Source of the DNA: Prinia subflava
Lineage: Eukaryota > Chordata > Aves > Passeriformes > Cisticolidae
NCBI RefSeq assembly: GCF_021018805.1
Contig: NC_086250.1
Coordinates: 70,050,322-70,114,321, forward strand
Direction of reading: 5' to 3'
Length of the DNA stretch: 64,000 nt
In this document: piece after piece, positions 1 to 9,920 of the stretch
How the letters are laid out: each line of letters starts with the position of its first letter
Position numbering within the stretch: position 1 is the first letter of the stretch
Program-made: the position numbers and the translations under genes
The notes under the pieces: generated by a model
What the model was told of the DNA's origin: nothing
Databases searched by the model: none
Seen by the model: the letters and a program-made list of their open reading frames with translations, nothing else

Positions 1-1512
1 TTTTACTGGGGTCACAAGTCACAGGACTGAGGGATGGGGTGTTTATGGAAAGCAGGATGGAGACAGGCACCAGCTGTGGTTTTCCATGGCCTTCCTCATC
101 TGTGGTGGCCCAGGGGCAGCCTGGCTTGGAAGCTTTGACAGTGAATTGGTGAATTTTGTGTTGATAAACTCAGAGGACCTGTGCCATGAACAGAGTCTGA
201 TTTGGAGTAAGTCAGAGTAAGGATTTCTTTGCTCCATAAGGACCCTCTTCCTGAAGGGATTTAAAGCAAAGATTTCCAGCAGTCCTGAGGGAAGCTGGAC
301 AGTGCTGCATCACACCAATACAGTGGGGCTGTTTTTGCATTTCTCCTCTGCAAGCATCACCACCATTTCTTTACATCTCTTTTCATTTTGCCAGGTAGTG
401 GATCTCTTCTCTCAGCACTGGCAGCCTTGAGAAAAGTCTCTGTATAATATCCTCTAAGATTCAGTCAGGTCTGAGCATTTTTTGGTCCTTTTTTTTAAAG
501 AAACATTCACCAGATGAACATGTGTCACTTTTTCTTTCGCTCTTAATAACACAATTCTTTTCAGAGGGAACTTCTCTGTTGTCCCTTGTGCAGCCTCCTG
601 GCTTGATTTGTGGCTGTGAGGGGCTCTTTGATTGAAGCTTTTTGCATCTCCCACCTCATGCAGCCAGACGTGGTGTTGGCAGTGGAGGTGCTGTAGCTGT
701 TTCCCCAGGAGGCGTTTTTAACAAGGAGAGGCAGTTATGAAATGGATTGATGTGCCCAAATGCTTAGTAAAATAAACTCCACCTAACTGTTTTGCCATTG
801 ATTTTGTATAAATGAGCCTCCAGCACCGAACTGCAGTGAAAGGAGCCAGGGTGATGATAAATGGCATTTCCTTGTTAGGCAACATAAAAGGCATTTAAAC
901 AAACTCAGCCTGCATTCCTGCAGCCCTGGCCATTAGCAGCTTTTGCAGGGTGAAGCTGATCTGTGTGCTGAGCAAGGCTTGAGGCAGTCCAAGCTGTGTT
1001 TGAGAGTAGCAGCATGTTCTTGGCTGGAAAAGAGACCAAAGCCATGAGTTTTTAGTCTCTCAAAGAGCTCTCAATGATTGTTCAAGGTGAGCTGCCCATG
1101 GTCTTTGGTGTTGTACTAATAGGAGGAGGATTGAGTTTGAGCCTGGCTTTCAGTTTCTCACATCGAATGAAGGTTTGGTGTCATTTTGAGTCAGTGGCAA
1201 TTATTACCCATCCCAATTATTACTAGTAAAAAATCTCATCCGAGATGGGGAACCCTTTCTGTGCCACTGTGTGCAGAGAGACGCAGAGCAGGTGGAACAG
1301 AGGGGAGGGAAATCCAGGGAAAGGAAGCCCTGGCACGGACACAGGTGTTGCATTGGTGTGTTTTCAGAGGTAGTGATGGGGGAGATACTGGGAAGGGACT
1401 GAGAATAAGTGACAGGAGGGGACATTGGAAGGAGCAGTGGCAAGGAACACAACTGGATCCATCTACACTCGAGCCAGTGTACCTGAAAGCCTTGTTCATT
1501 GAGCTTAAAATG

Positions 1513-1625
1513 GAATCACAGGATTCTTTGGGTTGAAAGGGGTATTAAAGACTGTCTAGTTTCAGTCCCCCTATCCCATGGGCACTGCTGCCACCCACTA
1601 GATTGGGTTGCTTAGGGGGCCATCC
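1513..1625 (-). repeat. CR1 LINE 3'-end fragment
   Basis: The block reads like the reverse complement of a bird CR1 tail: an 'aatcacaggattctttggg' stretch, then the 'cccatgggcactgctgccac' and 'ttgggttgctta' landmarks in the usual order. It is diverged, and the left edge is clearer than the right. Confidence 0.65.
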
Positions 1626-1964
1626 ATGAAAATTCCATGAAGACAAGCATATTTGAAAAGGTTACTCAAATATCTTCAGCTTCAGTCAGCTTGGGTGACT
1701 AAATGTATGAAGAGGTTTCTCTGGTCTCAGGCAAGATGGTTTTTTGCTTTCTAAGGTTTCTCCTAGAAAGGTGAGAGATGCTTAAGCACAGGAGTTCTTG
1801 GAACCCTCTGGGTAGTATCAGATTAACAGAAAATGCATCACTGGCAAACATTCAAACATACTTGGAGCTGATGTGGAGCAACCTCCTCCCAGTCTCCTTG
1901 GAATCAGGGATAGGAGTAGAACATGACATGCATTTCATCACTGATTTTTCAAATGGTATTGGTG

Positions 1965-2175
1965 CAAACCTGCTGCAGCATGGGCTCCTCTCTGCAGGGT
2001 CACTGCCTCCTTTGGGTATCCATCTCCTCTGGCAGGGTCTTCCAGGGGCAGCAGATGGATCTCTACTCCCCTGCAGACCCCCATGTGCTGCAGGGGCACA
2101 GCTGCCTCACCATGGGCTGCAGCAGCACAGCTCTGATTGGACTCTGGATGCCTTTGCATTCTTCAGGGTATCCTG
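1965..2175. repeat. CTGCAG-rich repeat-like block
   Basis: Units resembling ccatgggctgcagg recur several times (catgggctcctctctgcagg, ccatgtgctgcagggg, ccatgggctgcagcag). It resembles a dispersed GC-rich bird repeat I have seen often but cannot name. The long forward reading frame across it is a product of this composition and matches no protein I know. Confidence 0.35.
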
Positions 2176-2288
2176 CCCTTCCAGTGGAAAGCAAACCTTG
2201 CTAAATTCATGCTTCCCAGCAGACAGCCTGGTTGAGGTTGTGCAGTGCTGCAGTGCCATGTTTCAGCATTGTCTCTTGACTCTTCCAG

Positions 2289-2415
2289 ACATCCTTCAGC
2301 CGTGGCTTCACCAAGAACATGAAGCTGGAGGCAGTGAACCCCAGGAACCCTGCAGAGATTTGTGTGGCTTCCATCACCTCGGTGAAAGGACGGTTGATGT
2401 GGCTGCACCTGGAAG
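2289..2415 (+). CDS. SFMBT2: SFMBT2 exon A: start of MBT repeat 4
   Basis: The exon encodes visible residues 1-42 plus the first base of codon 43. It holds the MBT signature [19 protein letters not shown] followed by a VASI...GRLMWLHLE strand, the barrel core of a malignant-brain-tumour repeat. The acceptor is ctcttccag and the donor is GAAG|GTTTGT, a non-consensus but usable site. It begins on a codon boundary and ends in phase 1. In Drosophila Sfmbt the fourth MBT repeat carries the pocket for mono- and dimethyl-lysine. The first exon in the window is internal, so no start codon is expected. The ATG at 2319 is an internal Met. Confidence 0.93.
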
Positions 2416-4436
2416 GTTTGTGCTCTAAAGGCTGCTTGTGTTTGTCTGCCTCACTCACTCACTCTCTCTCACTCTCTCTTAATTTTGTCCTTCTGCACAA
2501 AACTGCTCTCCAGCTTTTCAGTTTTACACACATTGACCAGTTCTGTGTCATTTACCTGCTCTTTTTCTGGGGGAGCTGCAAGTTCCTCCACCCTCCCATC
2601 CACGTGGTCTTTATCATCGTGATAACAACCTCCTCCCTGCCATCATCCTACATCTTCATCTTGGGAACAGAAGTTTGCCTCTCTTGTGCAGCTGAGACTT
2701 CTACAGCAATTCCCAACCTGACAGGAATTGTATAGGAGGAGAGGTCTCTAATCAAAGCCCTTAAAGTTGGTAAAAACATTGCCAGGTAACCCAAAGTGTT
2801 ACAGTTCCTCCCCAGTGTTTGCTCTTGGTAGAGCTGTGTGCAATGGCAGGTTTTGGTTTTTAAGATAATTGTTTGCCTTCTAGCTCAAGGTAGCAACAGC
2901 TCATCTGCAGCCTGGTCTGGACACAGGGCAAAATACATTTTTTTAATTGTTTGAAATTCAACAATTGTTTGAAATTCCATTCTCACTAAGGCTGTTTTTG
3001 AATTTACACCCATCTGATCAAGGAATCTGACCCATTTTGTCAACTTCTTTTCTTAAATGACCAGCTACCTTCACTTGTATATGCCAAAGATGTGGACAGA
3101 TGCAGGAAGAGGGCAACACACTCTCACCTTGCTTCCTTCCTTCATCTCTTTCTCCCTGCCTTTTACTGTTTTAATTTCTTAAAGGATGTTTTTTTACAGC
3201 TTATCATAAAAAATCCCTGTGTGCATCTTCTTTTGAGTTCTGATATATAGATATTTTAAGCTTGGTTTATATCTCAATACCAGGAATTGAATGATCTGTA
3301 GTAAACAGAAAATATGCAAAAGGCTGCAAAAATAGAAAGAAATCTTTGCTGCTGTAGAAATACATCACTACAGTATGCACAGTGTTATGCTAAAAACCGG
3401 CATTAAAAAAAACACAACCAAAAACCCCTGCTTGTAGAGTTGTAAAATAAATGTAGCTTGAAGTGTGGCATGGGTTTTTTTGACTCCATTAATATAGTGT
3501 TGTTTCTAACTGATTATTTATATTCTGGAAGCAGCAAGGCTCCCCAGCCACCACAGGAGCCCCTCACTGAAGACCTCAGGTCCCACCATTTATCACAGGC
3601 GCCTCTGAAGCTTTCACTGTTGCCCTCCCAGTTTCCCAGTTTGACAGCCCAGGCTGCAGCCATAAAGCAGGAGCACAGGAGTTAAGCAGGGCCGAGTTAG
3701 ACATGAGGGAACGTTGTGTGATAAATCACACTTTGTACAGTAGCAAACCCTAAACTCGAGGGCGAGCGTTTAATGAGCAGCAGTGCGGTTCCCCCGTGGT
3801 GGAGGAGAAGCTCAGGACTGATGGGATGCTCTGCGCTCTCTGCTACTTTATTACTCATCATCTGCATTGTTAATTTTTACTGGTTCATTTTAGATTTTAG
3901 AGCTTGAAGCTTTCTGGTGTGAATTTATACAAGTAATAATGCACGCTCCCTGCACAGCCCAGGAACTGGAGGAAAACCCTTTGGTTAATCACTTCTCCAG
4001 GGAGGTTTCCTGTAATTTCCCTTTCACAGTTTTCTAGAGTTGCTGCTCTGTTCTACCCATCCTGTAAGATTCATAGCAGGACACAGACATTTTTCTCACC
4101 CTGTTTCCAGTCTCCTTGTTTTCCCTTTAACCTCCCAATTCCCATGGACATTCCTTGCTCTGCGAAGAGAGCGGCATAAAACACAACAGATGAAACTAAT
4201 GAGTCTCAAAAAAGTTGTTCCCTACTCCTGTGAGTGAGGCCAAAGGAAGCAGTAAGATGTTGGAAGTGGAAAGCAGGGTTATCAATTGCCACAGGGCAGA
4301 AGCAGTGGCAGGGAGGACAGAGTAGCTGTGATTATGTCTTACAAGAGGAACAAAGTGTTGCAGGAGAATGGGCATTGTGCTGTTTTCTTGCTCCTCGGGG
4401 TGACTGCAGCTGTAAACTTCAGAACCAGAATGTGCA

Positions 4437-4610
4437 CAGAACCATTTTGGTTGGAAAAGACCCTTCATGTCTCATTCACTGTTGCTTGTAAGCAGGGAAG
4501 TATGTTTGATCTGGTTACTTTATCATAATTTAGAGTTGTAGAATAATTAAGATTGGAAAGGACCTCTAGGATAATTGAGCCTGTTTTGTCAGAATAACAC
4601 CATTACAATA
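4437..4610 (-). repeat. Two short CR1 3'-end fragments in tandem
   Basis: About 4437-4475 reads cagaaccattttggttggaa and on, and about 4525-4610 reads gtagaataattaagattgg with 'aaaggacctctaggataatt'. Both match the antisense CR1 tail (agaatcat...ttggaaaagacc). They share orientation and are separated by about 50 bases of unrelated sequence. Confidence 0.6.
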
Positions 4611-5579
4611 ATGAAGTGAATGGTTTTCCCAGACCTGGTGGCATTTCAGTGTTGATTTGCTCTGTTTAGGGCTTGATCCATGGCTTGCCCACTGTGTGCT
4701 GACTCACTGTTGCCACGTGGGCTCCTTGCCTGGATTTGTGGTGTCAGGTGAAAATGGAGCTCCCCACTGGAGATTCAAACTGAGCAGTCACCACGTGGTA
4801 TTATTTCATGGAAGGAAATGGTTTTTCAGGGAATTTCAGCTGCTGAAATCTTGTATTCAGCAAGCTGTGTCCCTCCCCTATGCCTTCATCCCATATCCCA
4901 GTGAAAGAGACACTGTATTTTCAATGGATAGTGCATCAACACTACAGAGGGCTCATAGAAACACCATGCAGACATCCATGCATCTACAAAGATATCATGA
5001 GTGCATTTTTTTCATCATTTCCTCCAGCAGTGTGACCACCAGCACCTATCTCCCCACCTCCTTCAGATTTTTCATGCAGCCACACACTCCCAGAGCAGCA
5101 GGTTTATTACTGATCCAAATGCTGCACCCCAGCCTTGCTGCTGTTCCCATCACAAAGTTCAATTACTGTTTCAATTACACCACGAGCCCTTGATGAACAT
5201 ACATTAGTGGGGAGCTCCCTGTAGTCATCTAGCTGTGCACAGTCCAACACTTGCTGCCTTAAGCAGGAGGCAAAGATGTTTTAACAGATGCCAAGGCGAG
5301 GATGATGCAGGGGAAGCTGCTGATCCTTTGGTCCCTTTTATTAGGAGATCACCCCATGCTGGTGCTGGAGCTGTCCTGGGGTGGGATTGGCAGAGGAAGG
5401 AGGTGAAGTTGCTGGCCCAGCTGTGCCAGCGCAGTTGAACTTGAACTGGAGTAATTAAATGGTGCCTTGATTCAGCACACAGACTTGTTTTTGAAAGAAC
5501 TCAAAGCCAGCAGGAATATCTTCATTGGATTTTGAGTGGAAGTCAGGTAAACTAGGAAAAAAAAAGTAGGAAAAATTGT

Positions 5580-5785
5580 CTTCACTGAAGGGGTGGTCAA
5601 GCATTAGAAGAACAGGCTTCCTGGGGTAGTGGTGGAATAACTGTCCCTGAAAGTGTTCAGAAGTCATGTAGATGTGGTGCTGAGAGACAAGGGTTAGTGT
5701 GGGCTTGGCAGTGATGGGTTAATGGTTGGGCTTGATGATCCTGGAGGTCTTTTCCAGCCTAAAGAATTCTTTGGTTCTGTTAGTG
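5580..5785 (+). repeat. CR1 LINE 3' end, sense orientation
   Basis: The sense CR1 landmarks appear in order: 'gaagaacaggcttcctgggg', 'tgatgggttaatggttggg', 'cttgatgatcctggaggtct', 'tttccagcctaaagaattct'. Birds usually show 'ttccaacc...aatgattcta' at this end. The fragment is a truncated, decayed tail. Confidence 0.7.
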
Positions 5786-6539
5786 GGACCCACATAAATG
5801 AAGACAGGAGATTGCCTTCTAAAGGAGGTTGTGAAAAAAAAACACCAACCAAATTGGAAGATAATTGCTTTAAATAGAGACTTCAGGTAAAGTTTTGGAG
5901 TCAGCATCATGCCAGAGACCTTGGTGCATGTGTCCCACTTTGGATTTTTATACTGCTTCTCTCCTGTTGTATGATCAGCTCTTGTTTCATGTGAGGAACC
6001 CTGGGAGAATTCATGGCACTTCTGGACAGAAAAGTGGCCACCTCTCACCCTTAAAAAATGGGGCTCAAGGGCAGAGATGCATAAAAGAGCTTCAGGGAAG
6101 CACTGAAACTTAAAAGCCTCTCTCTCTCATTAGCTACCACCCTGCAAAAGCCTAGATACACTCTCTGACCATTAAGAGCAAGCAGTCAACAAGTCCTTCT
6201 AACTCACTTATGCAACTTCACAAAATACCCAGGGGTCAGCCAGGCCAGCTCGTTGAGGGAAGTTATTTTGTGTTTAACCTCCCTGGCTTTTGGCTGCTTC
6301 ACTGCACACCCTCAAAGTGCTCTTAATGGGGTTTTCCTCTGAACCACATTGCACTGTAAATGCAGCAGCCCCATCCTTGCTGTCTGTGCAAAACTGAAGC
6401 TGAAATGGTGCCTGATTTTGGCAGCAGATTTATTTTTACACGTTCTATCATTCGCTTGCCCAGGCTCGTGGTGGATGCTTGGATGGCTCTGAGCTTGGTG
6501 TTCCCATGCCTAAGTCCCTTTATAAATTTGTGTTTATAG

Positions 6540-6653
6540 ATTCTCAGATGCCCTCTCCAGAGTACATTGTTGATGTGGAGTCTATGGACATTTTCCCTGT
6601 TGGCTGGTGTGAAGCAAATGCTTATAACCTCACCCCACCACACAAAGCTGTTT
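6540..6653 (+). CDS. SFMBT2: SFMBT2 exon B: end of MBT repeat 4
   Basis: The exon encodes residues 43-80, including [19 protein letters not shown], the conserved PVGWC end of an MBT repeat, followed by NLTPPHKAV. Its Trp belongs to the aromatic region that lines MBT ligand pockets. The acceptor is tttatag at 6533-6539 and the donor is GTTT|GTAAGT. The start at 6540 is fixed by phase, because the first two bases complete a codon with the last G of exon A. A second AG at 6546-6547 would break the frame. Codon 43 reads Asp at the junction. Confidence 0.93.
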
Positions 6654-7942
6654 GTAAGTACATGAACATGGTAAATCAGTGGATATATCAGGGAATTTTC
6701 CTAAAGTCTATAATCATTTTAGACACTGTCAACCTACCCAGCAGACCAGTAACGAGGCTGGAAGTGTACTGCAGTAAATGGTAATAAATCTAATTAGTGA
6801 CCAGACTGGAATTACGCAGTTTCTGTGACAAATGTCTCTCTCTGTGACAAGTACAGCCCCTCCAAAAATGGAGTTGTCTATGCTGGGGAAGGCTGTTCCG
6901 TGTTTTGGGATTGCACAGTGGGTTGTGGGTTTGCAGAGGGGTTGTTGGTCAGCAGGGTTGTCAGAGGAAAATGAGGTTTCCTTGTCTGAGCCAGGTTCAC
7001 TCAGGCAGCTGAGTGGATTAGGGACAAAGACCTCAAATTGAAAGAAAACCCCCCATAAAATATCAGGTGGAATGGACATACAGAGGCCATCCAGGTGCCC
7101 CTTCCCAAAACCAGATCTGCTCCATCTAAATGGAGAAATAATTGCTGCCATTGTGTGATGGAGTTTCTGCCCTTTCCCAGGATATCTGTCCCTTATTTCA
7201 CTGCCCTTGCCCGCTCAGAGATTTTCCTAGTGTTCAGTTTAAATCCCCCCACAGCACAATTAAGCCCACAGTGTTCTGTCCTGCCTCCAGTGCATATTAA
7301 GACAAATTTCTTTCCTTTCGATTTGCATTTGAAGGCAGTTCATGAGAGCTCAGTGGCTTGGTGTTGTTCTGTTCCAACATACCCAATTTCAAGCCACCAG
7401 GTGAAAAATTTGCCTCACTGTTTATATTAATTAACATCGTAAAGGCAGGTTTTAAAATGTATCAGCCCTTTCAAAGAGTTAAATATGCTTAAGTTAAAAA
7501 TCAAGCAGCCAGAGCCTAATTTAGGAGAATACTGCTATGGCAACATTATGCAGCCTTATCACAATTTATAGCTGGGGATAAATTATGCTGGAGGTAATCA
7601 TGCTTGTAAAATGTAATCTTATCCATATGTGTTTCTGTATGGAAAAATATTTGTGTTTTCATTTTAATTTTTTTCTTTTATGCTGATCCCATAAAACACT
7701 ATATTAGCATTCCAGAGGAAAGATTAAATGTATTATTACATCCTTAAAGTAGGTTTTAATGATGTAGTGACTTACTTAAAAAATACCAAGAAAGGATGGT
7801 GATAGTAATTAAGTACCATTTCATTGTGCTCAAAGTCGTTTTATAGTCAGTGCATTTACACAGCTTTTTCTGCATTCTGGGGCTACTTAACAGGACAGAA
7901 GGGTACAAACCTATTTTTTTCTTCCTTGCTTTGTTTTTGCAG
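6654..7942 (+). other. Intron B-C
   Basis: No repeat family was recognised. The part at 7425-7700 is strongly AT-rich, unique and rich in TAAT/ATTA motifs, so it is a candidate conserved non-coding element. The acceptor of the next exon is preceded by a T-rich tract (tgtttttgcag). Confidence 0.5.
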
Positions 7943-7985
7943 TGCGAAGGAAGAGGAGAATTGCAGTTGTGCAACCAGAAAAACA
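7943..7985 (+). CDS. SFMBT2: SFMBT2 exon C: 43-nt basic linker exon
   Basis: This very short exon encodes residues 81-94 and adds two bases of codon 95. It reads L-RRKRRIAVVQPEK, a basic stretch directly after MBT repeat 4 that could serve as nuclear localisation or nucleic-acid contact. The acceptor is tttttgcag and the donor is AACA|GTAAGG. Phases on both sides (1 in, 2 out) fit the neighbours exactly, which supports it despite its size. Skipping it would shift the frame. Confidence 0.88.
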
Positions 7986-8582
7986 GTAAGGTTTTTTTTG
8001 TTGTTTTGTTGCTATTTAAGGTGATATTTTTACAGGAACGCATCAGGTCTTCCAGTGGGGATAATACACAGCAGCTGTGTGGCTTGGTAACTACTGCCCA
8101 GATTCTGCAGCACAGCCAGCAAGAGGATTCTTTTAAGTCTGAAATATTTGTTAGCATATTAGAAAGTCTCTGTAACAGCAATTTTTTACTGGTTGGGGCT
8201 GTACAGCCCCTGTCTGATGCCCAGCAAGGGATGCTTAGGGAAGATGGACATGTACCAGGAGGGCATTTCCCTGTCTACCTCTTGCAGTTTGTAGAAACCT
8301 GAATTTAAGGGGGGATATTTGAAGCTTGGAGGTCTAAAGCTGACACATCAGAGTATACTTTTAGAGGAGGGGTGAATCTGGCTCCTGTATCTGCAATACT
8401 CTGGTCCATGATCAACCATGTGGAAGTGGAATTGTGTTGCAGCTATCTCTGTTCCTTATCCCAGGCTGTTGCTGGTGTATCTTCTGGTCCAGCCTGAGCA
8501 CTGGTTCTGGTCCTTTGTCCTGTCTGACACTATTAAATACACCAAATACCCTATTAAGTACACCAAATGTCTCTTTTAACAG
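7986..8582 (+). other. Intron C-D
   Basis: Nothing beyond an ordinary short intron is visible. It includes a tandem of near-identical 'attaaatacaccaaatacc' and 'attaagtacaccaaatgtc' at about 8532-8571. Confidence 0.5.
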
Positions 8583-8653
8583 GTTACCATCCACAGTGCC
8601 TGTTGAGAAAATACCTCATGACCTCTGCCCAGTTCCTCAGCTAGACACAACAG
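8583..8653 (+). CDS. SFMBT2: SFMBT2 exon D: linker between MBT4 and SLED
   Basis: The exon encodes residues 95-118, reading LPSTVPVEKIPHDLCPVPQL then DTT. The IPHDL and LDTTG landmarks are typical of the segment just before the SLED domain in SFMBT2. The acceptor is ttttaacag and the donor is ACAG|GTAAAG. The first base completes a Gln codon and the last G leaves phase 1. Confidence 0.9.
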
Positions 8654-9780
8654 GTAAAGTTCCTTATTTCAAGGACCCATGTCCTGTATGGAAGGGGAGG
8701 ACCCTAGAGAGGCAGTGATTTGTCACAGGGGTGGGGACATGGAACCACATCCTCAAGGTCAGGTGGAGTGAGCCCTCCTGATGTGCAGCAGGTGAGGGTC
8801 TGGTTCTCCACATGTCTTGCTGGGGCTATCAGAGTTCCCCTGGAGCTTGCCCATTTCAGATGATGATGTTAAGGCTAATGAATTCTCTCTGATGGAGACG
8901 AGTGCAGGTTGTTAATTGACACCAATGAAATTGGGTCCAGCAGGACCTGATGGGTCCCATGTGTTACGTCAGGACTGTGTGGTGTGGCTGCTGCTTCTGC
9001 TAAAGGAAGATTCCTCTCCCCTTTAGCAGTGCCTGGAGGCTCTGAGTGCAATATTCATCCATTTAATGGTGTAAACCCAGCAGCAGTGACAGGATTTATC
9101 TCACTTTATTTCAGCAGGCTGTGGGACACATGTTGGCATTGCAGCCAACACCCCATTACAGTCAAATGGGGAAAATGAGGATCTTTTGGGGTATGATAAC
9201 CAAAAAAAAGTGGATAACCACTTGGAAGGCACATGAAGCACATCTAGAAATTACCATTTCTCTCCATGGGCTATAAAGGAGCCCAGAGTAATTAGCCCAG
9301 ACAAGGAAAACTGCGCTGTAGACCCGTGCTGGGTGAGGGAATGGCACTGCAGGGCTTGTGGGGTCAGACAGGAGCTGATGAGGGGTTTCCAAGGCTCTTC
9401 ACTGAGTTATCCCTGAGCTGATTCCTTGTCTCTGAGGCTCAGCTGCTGTGTCCCCTCCTGGCAGGTTGCAGTGAGTCGCTCCTGTCCCCTGCAGTGTGAG
9501 TTCTGGAAGAGCCCTGGCTCATGTCATGGATTAAATCCTTTCCCAGTTCTCCTTTCAGCAGGGTGTGCAGCCAAATCACCTTAAAATCCCTATTAAAAAC
9601 ATTTCCTTTCCCATGCTGAACAGATTTGAATAGCAGAGGCTTCCCTACCCTCTGTCCCAGGGTAGAATTTTATAGCTCCTTTATTCTCCTCCCCTTCCTC
9701 CCACATCTAGGAGGAAGAACTGCCCTTGATTTATGGTATAAAAGTGCTACAGGCTCCTCACTGCTGCTTTCTCCTTTCAG
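8654..9780 (+). other. Intron D-E
   Basis: I saw no repeat family, exon or RNA gene here. The intron ends with a strong pyrimidine tract (tgctgctttctcctttcag) before exon E. Confidence 0.5.
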
Positions 9781-9920
9781 GCACCATCAATGGGAGATAC
9801 TGCTGCCCCCAGCTCTACATCAACCACCGCTGCTTCTCAGGTCCATATTTAAACAAAGGCAGGATTGCAGAGCTACCTCAGTCTGTGGGGCCTGGCAAGT
9901 GCGTGCTGGTCCTCAAGGAG
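9781..9920 (+). CDS. SFMBT2: SFMBT2 exon E: start of SLED domain
   Basis: The exon encodes residues 119-165. It contains [20 protein letters not shown] then [20 protein letters not shown], the Cys-rich N-terminal half of the SLED (Scm-like embedded, DUF3588) domain. The SLED of human SCML2 was shown to bind double-stranded DNA, and a similar role is inferred here. The acceptor is ctttcag and the donor is AAGGAG|GTATGG. It ends on a codon boundary. Confidence 0.94.

Larger units (their letters stand above)
1..2288 (+). other. Intron 5' of the first visible exon
   Basis: No exon was recognised here. The stretch holds a CR1 3'-end remnant near 1513-1625, a CTGCAG-rich repeat-like block near 1965-2175 and otherwise single-copy-looking sequence. 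It ends in the acceptor ctcttccag at 2280-2288. The exon before the one at 2289 should end on a complete codon (phase 0), and I did not find it, so it is probably further left. Confidence 0.6.
2416..6539 (+). other. Intron A-B
   Basis: This 4.1-kb intron has a (CT/CA)-rich patch at about 2452-2480, two CR1 tail fragments near 4437-4610 and a sense-strand CR1 tail at about 5580-5785. No further exon, hairpin gene or tRNA was recognised. The region near 3840-3950 is AT-rich and free of repeats. Confidence 0.6.

Noticed and set aside
1778..2428. 216-codon forward frame reaching into exon A
   Set aside because: It is not in the MBT frame, lies over a CTGCAG-rich repeat and resembles no protein.
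6541..6653. Acceptor AG at 6546-6547 as the start of exon B
   Set aside because: It would join out of frame with exon A. The AG at 6538-6539 keeps the MBT frame.
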